Shown here in pieces: positions 14,201 through 26,900 of a stretch of DNA of 64,000 bases (its first letter is position 1; each line of letters starts with the position of its first letter). A model generated the notes under the pieces. It made no database searches. It saw only the letters and a list, made by a program, of their open reading frames with translations, and was not told the DNA's origin. The position numbers and the translations under genes were made by a program. This DNA comes from Tanytarsus gracilentus. Its lineage: Eukaryota; Arthropoda; Insecta; Diptera; Chironomidae. Location of the stretch: the NCBI GenBank assembly GCA_038502055.1, contig JAXRKN010000031.1:744001-808000 (forward strand), read 5' to 3'.

Positions 14201-14845
14201 AAAAAATTGGTGAATTAATTCTTGATGTTTAATTATTAATTCAAAATTAATTTTAAAGCATTTAATTTTTTTAAACACTAAAAATATTTTTTGTAAAATT
14301 AAAAAATCGAAAAGCACACTTCAATTCTGTATTAAAAATATTTTTTAAATTTTTATAATTCATATTTTTAACTCATCAATCTTCGAATATTTTTCACCAT
14401 CACTTTTTTCACATCTACAACTTTATAAAAAATTCAACTCACCACCAGCTTGCGGATGCAATCCTAACGGACCAGCTCCTGATGCTCCCATATGCTGAGG
14501 CAAAAAAGCAGCAGCGACATTAAAAGCGGCAGCATGAGCATTAAAATATGCCATTCTCGATGCGGCCATCTGCATTTGGTGATGATCATGATTCGCTTGT
14601 GAGTAAATCGACGGAGTTACTGCCGACACCGCTCCCGAGCTTGAACTTGTCAGATGACTTCCAGAACTTGCTGGCGTTGACTGTCGACTCGAGTCACTGT
14701 GACCAAGTCCGAGAAGCTCTTGAATTGCAAACGGCGAACGTTGCGGCATTGTTTGGTGTGCAGATGGATAATTGTGGCGATTTAAAGTTGCGGTCAATGT
14801 CTCTGAGCGAATTGCCGATGATGAAATTAACGAGTCTAAATTCAT
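2214..14845 (-). CDS. Vsx: Vsx/Chx10-type paired-like homeobox gene, 5' part (five exons, 3' end off the window)
   Basis: Nuclear transcription factor; the Vsx family acts in visual-system and interneuron development (family knowledge). Exons on the minus strand: 14443-14845, 8935-8976, 2483-2567, 2362-2429 and 2214-2272. All donors and acceptors are GT/AG and the phases (1, 1, 2, 1, 0) join into one frame. Exon 1 carries an octapeptide-like repression motif, SPFAIQELLGLG at about residues 37-48, typical of this family, followed by Ser/Ala/His-rich sequence. Exon 3 ends in a Lys/Arg run entering the homeodomain (RRHSRTIFTSYQL), which continues through EKAFKEAHYPDVYAREML to LPEDRIQ at about residue 219. 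The rest of helix 3 and the CVC domain lie off the left edge. The start ATG has an in-frame TAA nine bases upstream. Vsx1 and Vsx2 paralogues cannot be told apart here. Confidence 0.93.
2568..8934 (-). other. Vsx intron 2, about 6.4 kb
   Basis: Intron between the 42-bp exon 2 and the exon that starts the homeobox. It is AT-rich with simple-sequence patches (for example CTT repeats near 3125-3142). No open frame looks like protein. It contains a repeat-derived block near 6937-7110, annotated separately. Regulatory elements are plausible in an intron of a developmental gene but cannot be shown from this sequence alone. Confidence 0.6.
6937..7110 (-). mobile_element. Probable 3' end of a degraded retroelement with an (ATTAG)n tail
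   Basis: Four perfect ATTAG units plus flanking partial units (6937-6965) abut a block of clearly higher GC content (about 6966-7110), unlike the surrounding AT-rich intron. Read on the minus strand the block ends in TAATC repeats, which is how many insect non-LTR retroelements or SINEs end. It also holds a small hairpin-forming segment (TCCTACTTCGGTAG on the minus strand). I cannot see a reverse transcriptase or clear pol III A/B boxes, so the class is unknown and the outer (5') boundary is a guess. Confidence 0.35.
8977..14442 (-). other. Vsx intron 1, about 5.5 kb
   Basis: Intron between the first coding exon and the 42-bp second exon, with donor GTGAGT and acceptor TTACAG on the minus strand. 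No exon or mobile element is recognised inside it; the short ORFs on both strands have no protein-like composition. Confidence 0.6.
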
Positions 14846-17800
14846 TTTTTTAGTTTAATTTCATAATTTAATTTTTAAAAGTGTTCACAAAGGTGAAAAA
14901 ATTGTTTTCACGCAATTTTAAGAGTTAGCCGTCGGTGTTTTAATTAAAATTGTTTTTAATTATTTTTCGTTGTATTTTATGAGTTTAATTAATTATTTAA
15001 ATTATTTGCTTAATTTTTTTTTGGATTTTTTCCACTTTTCTGTTTTTCAGAAAAATCCAGGAAATTTTCACTTTTATATATTTTTGGATATTTTTCAATT
15101 TAAATAATTTTCACAAGTTTTTAATTTCCATCAGAATTTTTCACAAAATATTTTCTATCACTTTTCCGGGACTAATTTTTAACTTTGCATCCGATCAGTT
15201 GCGGTGTGATATCGCGATTAAACTGGATAAATGTTTAATGGTAAAATTATGTTGTTTACGTCCTGACGCGATGCGAAATGCGGGGAAATTTTGTGTAAAG
15301 AGAGAATCAATGACTGATGCTGATGATGATGGGATTCATTCACAGTAGATGATTTTTTCACGAAAGAATAATTTCAATACAGGGAGCGCACCAAATATCG
15401 CGTACTGCTGTGTTAATCGTTGAACGACAACTGAGTGAATGTTTTTTTTTCAGATACACACAGCTTAGAGCACTCAATGATGATGATGATGCTCTTCACA
15501 CTTACTAACACCACATCAACTCGGGTACCGCCTATTTTAACCTAATTTTCTCTTTACCACACCTCCCATTGGTCGAGATGGAAAATGGTGGGATAATTGA
15601 ATAAGAACTCGGAGGAAAGTACGATTGTGCTGTGAGAAAGAGAGAGAAAATTTGAGGAGTAAAGAGAAAAAGGAAATTTCTTTATGGAAATTCACTCATG
15701 CGATGAACACAGTTACGTTCAGTTGTTGCTCCGTTGAAAAATAATATTTTTCGGCTATTTTAAGAGAGAGAAAAATCAACAAGCACAATTTATTGAGCAC
15801 AGCAAAAAGTTAGAAAATAATTCGGAGTAATCTCTTCTACGAGCGATGATAATAAAGTGGGGAAAATGTGCGCACATGAAAAATCACTTCACTAGAGAAA
15901 AATCTTCAATCGAACATGTTAATTAAAATTTTATGTTCTTCACATTCGAATGGGTTAACAAACCAGGCGCTGATGGGAGCGATGGAATGGAAAATTAATT
16001 AGTTTTACTGTGTGCCGTTATTGATCGATTGGTTGTTGCTCCGCTCGTTAATCACTGAAAATTGGAATTGATTGAAATCAAAGACGAAAATTTAAATTAA
16101 CTGTAAAGAAATTTATTTTAAAAATAATTAAATAGGTTTTTGCACTCAATTAAGAATTATGATAAAAAAAACCTTAATTGCGATACTTTAAAATTCTTTC
16201 GTAATCACCCCAATTAAGGTTTCTCCGATATAATCGCTCACATTTGCTTTCGACAGAGTCAATTTCAACCTAATTTTCCTTTCTTCCCTTTTCAACACAG
16301 ATTTATTAGCAAAATTCTCATCTTCTTCACGAAAAAAAAAGTCTTCATAAAGGCACTTCTGTTTCTCTCCATTTTCATACAAACACTCCATACCAGACTC
16401 TTCATGCCATTCGCTTTTACCATTCATTCGGAGTGATAATGAAACTGATAATTATCAGCAGGAACAATAAGAAGAAAGACTGAGACGACGAGGTAGAGAC
16501 AAAAACTTGAAAATAATGTTCGAGTATGGCAGGAGACACTCAGCATATATATTTTATGCTCTATAGAGCTTGTTGGCATCATGCTTTAAGGCAAAAAAGT
16601 TTTGCTCCAATTTTCGCACATTGAAACGAGGCAATTTCTCGGAATTTGTTAATTAAAACTTTTAGTCTCTTTTCAATCGAGACGGCAAAAATCTAGTTGG
16701 GTTGAGGGTGTGAGGGAGTGCATAAGGATGATTGAGGTAGTTTTTTGGGTGAATGACTTGAAGGTTTGCGTAAATTATGTACTTTATATTTTGAATTTGG
16801 TAAAGTATTAAAATTAAATATAAATTAAAACAATCCAGGAACTTATTTAAAACAAATCAAACCCCAACAAAATTCCAGGAAAAGGCAACAAAATATTTCC
16901 TTTTTTTGATTTTGTTTAAATTTTAAAACTCTTCTTAAAATTTGTGTAATATTTTTACTTCGTTTATAATTCTAGATTTTTTTAGACTAAACTTGAAAGG
17001 TTATGAAAATCTATCAAAGTATCCCATTAACCCCTGTGCTACCCTATTAAACTTTTATCAAATCCAATCGAGTGAAAAACTTGTATAGCAAAAATATTTT
17101 CCATTTGAGCTCATTCTCTCTCTCTCATTTCGAGTTTTATAGTTTTAATTATCGAGGCACTTTGGTAATGATTCAATTTCTGCTTTCACTCTATTGAGTT
17201 GAAAATTTTGTACTGGAAGCGTATGAGAGTTGAAAACGGGAAATTAATTGGTGTTTATTTTAATTGGAAAATAATTGATTACCGGATTTCGATGGTGGCG
17301 GTGGAATTAGGCGAATAATTACGTCCTTGTCAGAGTGAATGTGATTGAAATTCATTCAATTGGCGCACGATGCGAGAGACTTGACTTGATGATTAATGGA
17401 CCCGGCAATTTTTTTTTCAATTTGCATATCAAAGGAGCATGTGAACATGCAATCAGTCAAATGCACGGGTTTTTTAATTAATTTTTTTGTCCTTTGACTT
17501 TATTCCAAGAGTGATCCCTGAAGAGTTTTTGGAAATGACATTTTTCAATCATCTTTCTCGAGCAATTTTTTCAAAAGATCCATTTTTCTATCGTCATAGT
17601 TGAGATAAAAACAAAAGACTATTCAACGCTCTTTCACTATGCATTCAGGTGGCCTCGAAGGTATAAAAAAATGTTCACGAGGCGAGAAACGGAAAACAAT
17701 ATTTTGACGCTTCTTTTCAATTCAGTGAAATGCAAAACGAAACGAAAACATAAACACCAGTGGACATTTGAATATATTCGGGACAGTTGATCTGGATGTG

Positions 17801-20800
17801 AAGAGTTTTTAATTAAAAAATATTAGTTGATGACCAAGTTGAGGTTATTTGTGAATATTTTAAGGATATTCAGTAATTTCAAAAATTAATGCGTTAAAAA
17901 ATATTTTAAAAATTATTTTACAATTAAATTTTGACCCTTTTTCAAGTTTAAACCTCTCTAAATTTTCTCTCACACCAACGGAACTCGATAGCTTTATGAC
18001 AAATGTATAAAACTACAATGTCATCCCCATGCTCCATTATGACTAAACGACACTCCATCATATAATGTTGTTTATACGAATGAAGCGCCATAATTAAATT
18101 ACATTTAACCCATTTACCAGGAGATATAACAAAACATTAAACGCAAATTAATCGTAAAATTTGAGAGAGAGAAACTTCATTGTGATGATGCGAATGGAAC
18201 AATTATGATAAATTGAAAATTGTGTACAGAGACGGCAAATGATTTAATTTTAGTGGACAATTTTGTGAAAATAGCCTGGATAATAATGTGGACGAACTTT
18301 GAAATGGTTTATGGTTTGTTGTGGGAGTTTTAGGATTTTTTGAGGACAAATGAGATAAAACTGAATAAATTTAAACTTCTTTTAATTGACGGGCTAAAAA
18401 TTTTTCCTGATGATTTAATTTTTGGTCCTTCAAAGTTAAAAAATAATTTAAAATTTTAGAATTTTATTTTAATCCAACCTAACCGGAAACCAAACAATCT
18501 TAATAGAACATAAAATTAGTTCTTTGTCTTCAATAAAAATTTGAAATTTCTCAATTGAAAATCAATCGACGATTTTATTGGAATTTGATATTTTTAATAA
18601 AACATTTTTTCTCCATTCAATCTTTCTCATTTGTCCGTAGAATGTTCTTGAATAGCGCAACATGCATTCACGGTATAATGGAAGTATTTTTTTCCAGCTC
18701 TAATTAACAATCAGATGCATTAATTGTCCTCATTTGACATGTGAAATGAATTGAAGAATTTAAACAACTGCTATTGATTTTGAAGCGAACATGAAGAAAT
18801 GGGAAAAAGTGAGGAAGTGCATTAGACGAGTGCATAAGTCATTATGTTGCCATTATCGACGCCATATTTGAATGAGTGAGAGAGAAAAATTAAAAAAGAG
18901 GCGAGAATTATGAAGAAAAATTGCGCGTTCACATTTCACCCTTTTAGTTTTTACTTCACCGTTCGACATTGCCGTTGACATCATTGACTGCGTTTAAGAC
19001 ATTTAAAGGGATTTAAATATTTTATGCGAAAAATTTCCATCCCTTGCTCAAATCCATTCAAAATCTCATATATTCACATCCATGGCCTGTGATCATCTAG
19101 TGTGCAGTATCACGTCATGTGAATGGAATTAATTACAAAGCCATGACTTATTATGAGAGACTTTACAGTTATGTGGGGATTGTGAGATTTTCACTAATTA
19201 TTAATATTCTAAAGAGTGAACTTTTTTTACACCACAGCTCGTAATTATGACAACCAAAGAAGCAAATCAAAAAAGCGCATTTTCACTTCAGATACTTTTG
19301 CATAATGAATGTTGCAATTTTATAAAAAATTCTTTTAATTATGATGGATGTCAAAGAGCGATACGCCTGGTGGTGTCATAGGAAACAAAGTGGGAGTTTA
19401 TAATTGAAAAATTGCTTTGATGAAAAATATGAAAGCAAAATTTCTCTAGCTTAGTACATTATCATTAGATGAATGTCATCTCAGTTTTAATTGCAATAAA
19501 ATTTACAGAAGAAGTTTTCAAGCTTAAGAGTTGACTTAGTTGAATTAAACTTGAAGTAAAAAATTTTAATTTGAACTTAAAACTTAATTTTAAAAATAAA
19601 AACGAGGTTTTCAATGTGATATTTTTGGATATTGATACCATTTAAATTTACAATATTTTAATAGCTTTCATCTTCAATACGTCATAAATATTTTTTGTTT
19701 ATTTGCATATTTTCCGCTTGTCTTTCGCTCGCACATTAATCCATTTGACGATGAAATTTTGATGACTTCTTTTCGTATCTTTTTTTTCTCTTTGAAAAGA
19801 GAGCAGCGGTGAAAATAAATTGCTGTGAAATATAAACATAATCAATTTCAATCAATTTATTTTTCCTTTCATCATTTTCACATTTTTATTCTCTCTTAAT
19901 TTTAATATTGCTCTACAAAAGTTGTTAAGGAATTTTCTTCATCTTTTTCGCTGAGGTTGTAACATTTCAATTGAATAAATTCAAATTATTCACTGTTTAG
20001 CATAAAAATAAAATAAAATCATCATCATTACTCATCGTTTCAGGATTAATTTTAATAAGAAAAGAAATTTAATAAGAAGGAAATTTTTTAATAATTTTAA
20101 GTAAAAGTTTGCAATTCAAGCGTCTTGAAAAATTAATGAAAATTTTAATACATAATTAACTTTAATTAAAAGGTCAAAAATTAAATTTAGAATTTTTCAT
20201 AAAATATTTTTCTTGAACAATTAAAAATAATTTTTTTCCTAGAAAAATAAAAGAATAATTTTAAATAATCATAAATTAGATGTTTTCTGAGAAATTTTTT
20301 CATCACTCATAAAAACTCATAAACCAAAAAGGATAAAGAAGAAGAAAATTTTTATATGCTAAAGCATCCTCAACATAAAAGCTGTGCTTTCACATTCGAA
20401 GTGAGTTTAAATTTTAACCGTCCGTTACGCAAGGACTCGAATGGCAAACGAGGATATTCGAAAGAACACACAGTACATCAAATGAGAGTAATGCAACCAA
20501 CTCCGCTGGAAAAGGAAACATAAAAAATATTCAATTATGAAATAGCTCGAAAGTCACGTACAGCATTTAAATTGATGTTAAGAGCGAATATCGCGGATGA
20601 ATCGAGAAGAGAAAAAACTGGCAAATTATTTCATTTATTGTTAGACAGTAAGAGATTTTTTTATGCTATACCCACACTGATGAGAGTTTACAAGCACGAT
20701 TCTTTTAGTGAGTTTAATTGACGTTAAAAATTGAAGTTAATTTTTATATTTTCTTTAACAGATTTAAATTTTATTAAAATGTTAATTTTTGTAATTTTTT

Positions 20801-23327
20801 TATCAAATTTTTTTTCATGATTTTTGACCTCAACTTTTGATTTTTCCCATAGAAAATCACGCGTATATTCGCAACTGTTATTATAACGATGTCATGTCGT
20901 GTGCCTTTTCGTCTGTCTCCTCACTAACCCCGAGGGCATAATTTGCTGCTGCTTCCATGGATAGAAAAGTAATTGTGTTGTTATTACGTATAAAAGTCAT
21001 AATTCATCAAAATATTAATCACTCATAAGCGAAATAATTTCATTTGGATTTTAATTCATCAAGTCGCATGAAAGGGATAAAAATTCAATTATCCATAAAG
21101 GATTAATTTGATTATTGTCAAGTTTTTTGACTTACACAGCAGAATCTAGTTAGCGTCAGAAAATTGTGTCAGATTGAGCTAAAAAGTTCTCATCATGTAG
21201 AAAGTCAAGCAATTATTAACTCAATTTAGAATTTCTATCCATCTAATGATTCCATTTCACATTTTTGCACACTCACTCGTTACTAAACTCTCTACATCGT
21301 GTGCGGGTGTGAAATAAACTGACTATAACATACTCGAAGTCGAGGACTGCAAACTTGACAAAAAATAAATAAAAAAATAGCTTTTTATAAATTTTAAAAC
21401 TACAAATTTTAAATTTAAAATGCGAATATTTAATATTTTTAGCTAAAACATTCCAACCCTCAACTACAAAATTTTAGATATCAATTTTCAATCTGCACAC
21501 ATTAAGTGTTGCATGTGCTCGCATCTATAGTCACACACAAATTGGATTTATTTATCAACTTTCAGTTTGCGACAATTTTTATTCCATTTGCAAAACTTTT
21601 TTTTTGTGTTTCCGCATCGGCAGCAAATTTAACATCGTCAATTTATTGAATAATATGATATTTTTTTGTCTCGACATGTCCCATCATAACATTATGTCAT
21701 GAACTAGCATTTGGTAGTGTAATAATAAACCATTAACATCCCATAATTACATGTCACTCTGCCTTGTCAAAAATCGCCATTTTTATTCTCCCCCAATACA
21801 GTGTGGAAGAAGTCCGTTCGCTTGTGCTCAATTTAACTTGAATTACAAATAATAATGGAAAAATCGAATGATTATTATTTGCTGTGAGCTTCGATCCAGG
21901 GGCTGGTGAAATGTTTAAAAAATTTAATTAAAAATATTCGGACATAAAATGTTAAATTAAAATTATTAATTTTTGATTAAAAATTTAGCATTTTTTACAA
22001 ATTTCCACTTCTTTCCTATCTTCCCATCTAAAGCATAAAAAATCAATTCGAAATAACGAATAATGATGAGGCGATCATTATTCAATGAAGAAGAATATTG
22101 CAATAAATAAACATTGACTTATTTGCCATCACGATAATGACTGTTCGAAGTGGGAATTTATAAAGAAAGCGATAATGAGGTCGTGTACGGGAATTGAAGA
22201 AAATTATTTCATTTATTAATGTATTTTTCACTCAGAAACGTTATTCGAGCCATTCATTAATTCTAATTACATCCGGCAATTATTTGAATCTTGACTAATG
22301 ATTTTCGTAATCTGTTAAGACATCAAACGATGATTGCGAGTCGTCTCAATTTACCTTTGCTGATAAAAAAAAATGTATCAAATTTTTTGTCACGCGCAAT
22401 TTTTGTCACCCTTCATAATAGAAAATTTCTCATTTTCTTATCATTATCCCAGGGAAATTTTCGTTAACCTTTTTTCGGTGAAAATTTTTTGTTTAAAAAA
22501 ATCGCGAGCGTGATAGAAAATATCAAATAACATTCTCATTATAATAAATGACATAGATAAAAAATCAGGTACTGCCAAAAGTGATGAATTCAATTATTGT
22601 GAGATTATTTTTCGGGTGTTGAGGGAAAATTTAAAGATAGAAAAAGAATAAAAGGAGTTAAAAAATTTACGAAAGAAATTTCAAATTTATTTCAATTAAT
22701 TCTTCCACACCATGATGAAAGAAAATATTTTGATTGCTTAAACGATCGCTAATAGCTTAAATTTGAGTGCTTGTATAAAAAATTTAAGTGCTTCCATTGC
22801 CAGCAGCATCAATAATAATTTAGAAGTCATTACCACATGCCCACATAATCACGATCATCAAATGTCTAAAAAAGGGGGAAATTTTTTCATTTTAAATCAG
22901 TCATGAACTTTTCAAGAGATTAATTATCAAATTGAGTCCGAAAGAAAATGGCTGCTGGTTGTTGAGTTTATAGTAATGAATAATGTTAAGCTTCCCAATC
23001 ACTCGCACATCAAGCGTGACTATTCAACGTAATTTGTTTAATGCCATTTGGGATTTTAAAGTGAATAGAGAGAAAAAATGTTTTGATGCTTTCAATCAAA
23101 ATATTAAAGAAAGGAAGTTGAAAAGACTTCCATTCAGCATTTAACCTATTTTTTGTGGCTAAGGATATTTTTTAATTCTATAAATGGAGTTTTTGGTGTT
23201 TCAACCTAAATTTTAAATTTTTTTAAGTGACTCCAAATTTTTTTTTTATTTTTTAAAATGTGTAATTTTAATTTTAATTTGCGAATTAATGTAAATTTTT
23301 TAATTATTAAGTTTCACGATACTTTTT
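14846..23327. other. Vsx 5' flank and gene-free region
   Basis: The first few hundred bases should include the Vsx 5' UTR and promoter on the minus strand. I see no core-promoter element distinct enough to call. The rest is AT-rich with short GAT/ATG repeats (about 15313-15330 and 15478-15492). No exon is recognised on either strand. Cis-regulatory function is likely from position next to a homeobox gene, but that is inference. Confidence 0.5.
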
Positions 23328-23370
23328 AGCGTAACCCACAAAGTGGTGTAACGCTTATATGCTCGTGATT

Positions 23371-23430
23371 CCGTCCGTCCGTCCGTCTGTCCGTCCGTCC
23401 GTCCGTCTGTCCGTCCGTCCGTCCGTCTGC
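23371..23430. repeat. Three tandem 20-bp units built from CCGT and CTGT
   Basis: The unit CCGTCCGTCCGTCCGTCTGT occurs three times in a row, the last with a C as final base. It lies inside the fold-back-like element, just after its left palindromic end, and stands out sharply from the AT-rich surroundings. Confidence 0.85.
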
Positions 23431-23511
23431 ACAAGCGAGATCTCGGTCCCTGGACCAGCTAGAGACTTCTAGTTTTCGCCAGATGGTAGCTCTTGTCTAT
23501 TGTGCAGACTG

Positions 23512-23890
23512 ATATTTTTGAGTATGACCTATGGTCGTGCATGGACGCATACTCCATTTTTATAAATTTTCTCTTATTGGCTTCATGGGTATGTTGAACT
23601 CGTGATTGGACAGAAATCATGTATTATTCGTACTTGACAGGAATCATTGAATACATATTTTTGAGTCGTGACCTATGGCGTGCACAGACAGCCAAAATTC
23701 CATTTTTCAGAACTTGGCTTCATGGGTATCGTTGAACTGTGATGGCCAGGAATATTGATATAATGATTTTTGAGAATGTCCATCATGGCGGCCGTGTGCC
23801 ACACAGCTTGCTTTTTGATTGCTTTGGGTTGTTGACTCGTAATTGGCCAGGAATCTTGATAGATGATTTTTGAGGAATGGTCGAACAGGA
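23512..23890. repeat. Degenerate tandem repeats of about 100-150 bp
   Basis: Four diverged units begin with ATTTTTGAG (near 23514, 23656, 23766 and 23866). Units one and two share CCTATGG and GTGCA blocks. Units one and two also share GGCTTCATGGGTAT and TTGAACT. Units two and three share GGCCAGGAAT. Spacing varies, so they are old or were copied unevenly. They lie inside the fold-back-like element. Confidence 0.55.
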
Positions 23891-23982
23891 CTGCCACGGA
23901 CAGCCAAAGTGTCCGGATTAACTTAAACTCATTTTTTATGCACTTGATTTTCAAACACTGATCTGTTACAAGTGGGTTACGC

Positions 23983-26900
23983 GGCAACACCCACGTGTGG
24001 GTTTTGAAACATTTTTCGAGTTTTTTTCCAACTTTGTTTTTAATAAATATTCAAACTCGTCAGAAACAGTTGAAAAATTCATTTAATGAATACATGGTAA
24101 GAAGATATTCAAATCCAAAAATTTCCAAAGAAGCGATTTCACGAAAAAACAAATATTTTGACATGAAATGGAACAAACAATCAACACTCATCAATTCTGA
24201 CTACATGTGAGTGATGCCTAAAAAGCGCTGAACCCCCATATTATTATTATTAATCCTTTCCTTGCCTCTTCACACTTTCGAAAAGAGAAATTGTGTGGCG
24301 TGTAAGTTGATATGTCATGATCCAAGTATATATATGTGAAAATTATATGGATTGCTGCCGTTCTTTAATTTTAATTGCATGATTATTTAAACGGTTTAAT
24401 AGCTATCGAGTGAGCGATTGAAAATGCTTCCTATTATGGAATTTCTTTCATCATCGATTCAAAAGGCGTTCTTCAAAAAAAAACTCTTTTCTTTTCTATC
24501 TCCTTCTTTTTCAGGTCGATGTGCCTTGCCTCTTCGCTCGCTTGTATATCGATGGTCTTTGTTTGGTAAACATTTCAGTATTGAGTTTCTAATCGATTCA
24601 CTGTAAAAAATCTTTCTCTCTTCAATTCTTTTCTTTTTTTGAATTGGAGATCGTTTAGAGACCCCATAATTATTATTCATGATTTGAGGGATTTTTAAAG
24701 ATATATCATTGAAGGTGGGAAATTTTTACGAAAAGTAAGGAATAATTTTAAAAATTTGTAGAACACACTTTGGATCTTAAACTTAAAATTTCAAATTTTT
24801 GAGGTTGTCAGAAACAATAAAAATAAATTTTATCCCATTTTTGCTCCCCAAAAAACTTCAACTTTCACACTGCTCACTCAAACAACAATGGAATTTTAAT
24901 TATGCATCTTGTAGTGTCATCGAAAGACAGGCAGCGAGCCATTCACTTCTATGAATATCGTTAATTATATACAGGAGACTTGAGGGGTACTTTTTACATT
25001 GTAAATTGCAGAAAGCACCTCATTGCCAGTGATAACTTTACATTCAACATTTTTACTATTGTCTGCTTAGGCATTCCTTGAGTTTTGAGAGCGTACATTG
25101 TATAAGAAAAGTAATTACTTTCCATTTTCCTCATTCCAAAATTCCGCCTAAAAAATGGGATTGAGACACATTGAAATTGTGCGATTCGTTGGAAAGTCAT
25201 AAGTGAAACATTAATTTCTATTTTTTACTTCTTCCTCATCGTCATTAGAGCCAACAGCATAATACATTCTCATGTGTACATGAATTCATCATCGACGATG
25301 ACTGCGAGTCGAAACATGTATGCGCGTTGAAGAAAGAAAAAATCCACCATTAAAAATGAGAAAACGAGAAAGAAACGAACAAAGCGGAGAGAGGAAAAAA
25401 ATTTGAGGCGGAGAAATAAAATTGCTCGTGTGGAAGTTGAATTATTTTAGAACTTTTTTTCTTAATTTTTTAATCATTCAAAGTGCAATCATTTTAACTT
25501 CTTTTTGATATGCATTCAAATTTCAAAATCATCAAAATATTTAGACATTTGTCAATCACGATGGCAAAAAAGGTGATTGAGATGCAAGTGAAAAAGTCTT
25601 TTTGTCATCAATTTTTGCTATCATGCTTCAATCTTTTGACATCACTTTATTTCTGTATAATGATGACGTTGAAGCTCTTTGAAACGATAACGAGATGTAT
25701 GATTGAATAGTTGGGGAGTTCTGAGTGAAAAATGATTTTACTTTTTTCTAGTTATTTTTCAATTGTAAAATCTAAAATTTAATGTATCACACAAAATTTT
25801 TGGCGAACCTCTTGTAAGCGGAAATAAATAACAAAAATGAAAAATCTAAAAACTCTATTAAAATAAGAGAACCTAAAGTTTATCAATTTATTCGACAAAA
25901 AATATATGAAAATTTTATAAAAACCTAAAATTGTATTTTCAATTAAATTAAGTTGGTTTTAAATTGGATAATTTTCAAAATATTCGTTTGATATTTTTAT
26001 TTAAATCACAAACATTTTTTGGATTTATCAAACTCGCACCTGAAGATTTCGCTCATTTTTGCATCTTTTGCAGAAGGTATTCACATAACACATCAAAGAA
26101 AATTCCGATTCGTATTCATTATGTTCGCGAGGATGCAATTTCCATAATTTTTCATCTTCTCGAGAGAACTTTTTTCATTCACCATGTTGAAACGCGAGGA
26201 AACTCATTAATTTTTTTATGATCGCAGAAAAAGATGAAAAAAATTATTTCCTCACTCTAATGATGGCGTTTCACAAATTATTTCCTCCTCATCGTACATG
26301 ACGTTGATCATCATGCATGCAATTTTCCTCTTTCATCCTTATACCATGAAGCTTTTTATCATCGCAATTTGCATTTCAGAGGGATTTTAATAAAAAATTT
26401 GACGTACGAGAAATTTCAATGCGAGATGGAAGGAAAAAGTTTTTTTTTCTGTGATTTCTCAATGTTGAAAATTGCAGCGCGCAGTTTTTAATTATTCTGA
26501 AATGTGCATGGAAAAATGAGAATTTGTAATTAAGGAGGAAGTGGAGAGGGTGGAAAGAGATCATTAAAAAATTAAAATTGTAATTAAATGTGAGAAATTT
26601 AGTTTAAAAGAATTTGTGTGAAAGAAATTGTTGAAGATATTGAAAATTTTCAACTCTTAAATTATTTTTAACTTAAATCGTAAAGATCCCAATCCAACAT
26701 TGACTTTCCTCCAGGAAAATCGATGAAATTTTCTCCGATATTTCAATTCGCAATAATATCATTAAGATGATGAGAAAATTTAGCTCTTCTCAAAACCTTC
26801 CCCATTCGTACTCACTCAACAACTTTCATTCGATAATTTAATGATTCGATTATGTTCACTTGAATTGATCCATCGTCAGTGCGGAGGAGTTTTTAAGATG

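Larger units (their letters stand above)
23328..23982. mobile_element. Fold-back/MITE-like element with matching inverted ends
   Basis: The left end (23328-23355) is an imperfect palindrome, AGCGTAACCCAC ... GTGGTGTAACGCT. The right end (23965-23982) reads, in reverse complement, GCGTAACCCACTTGTAAC. Both ends therefore share GCGTAACCCAC followed by TGTAAC in inverted orientation. The interior is GC-richer than the flanks and holds a CCGT-family microsatellite and degenerate repeats of about 100-150 bp. No transposase frame is visible, so it would be non-autonomous. Target-site duplications were not evident. Class is unassigned; a simple repeat-rich insertion with inverted ends is the alternative. 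Confidence 0.5.

Noticed and set aside
14548..14853. 101-codon plus-strand ORF opposite Vsx exon 1
   Set aside because: It is the antisense shadow of a well-supported homeobox exon with the octapeptide motif; no independent evidence for coding.
24418..24680. Opposing ORFs near 24.4-24.7 kb
   Set aside because: Short, mutually antisense and without recognisable sequence features next to a repeat element.
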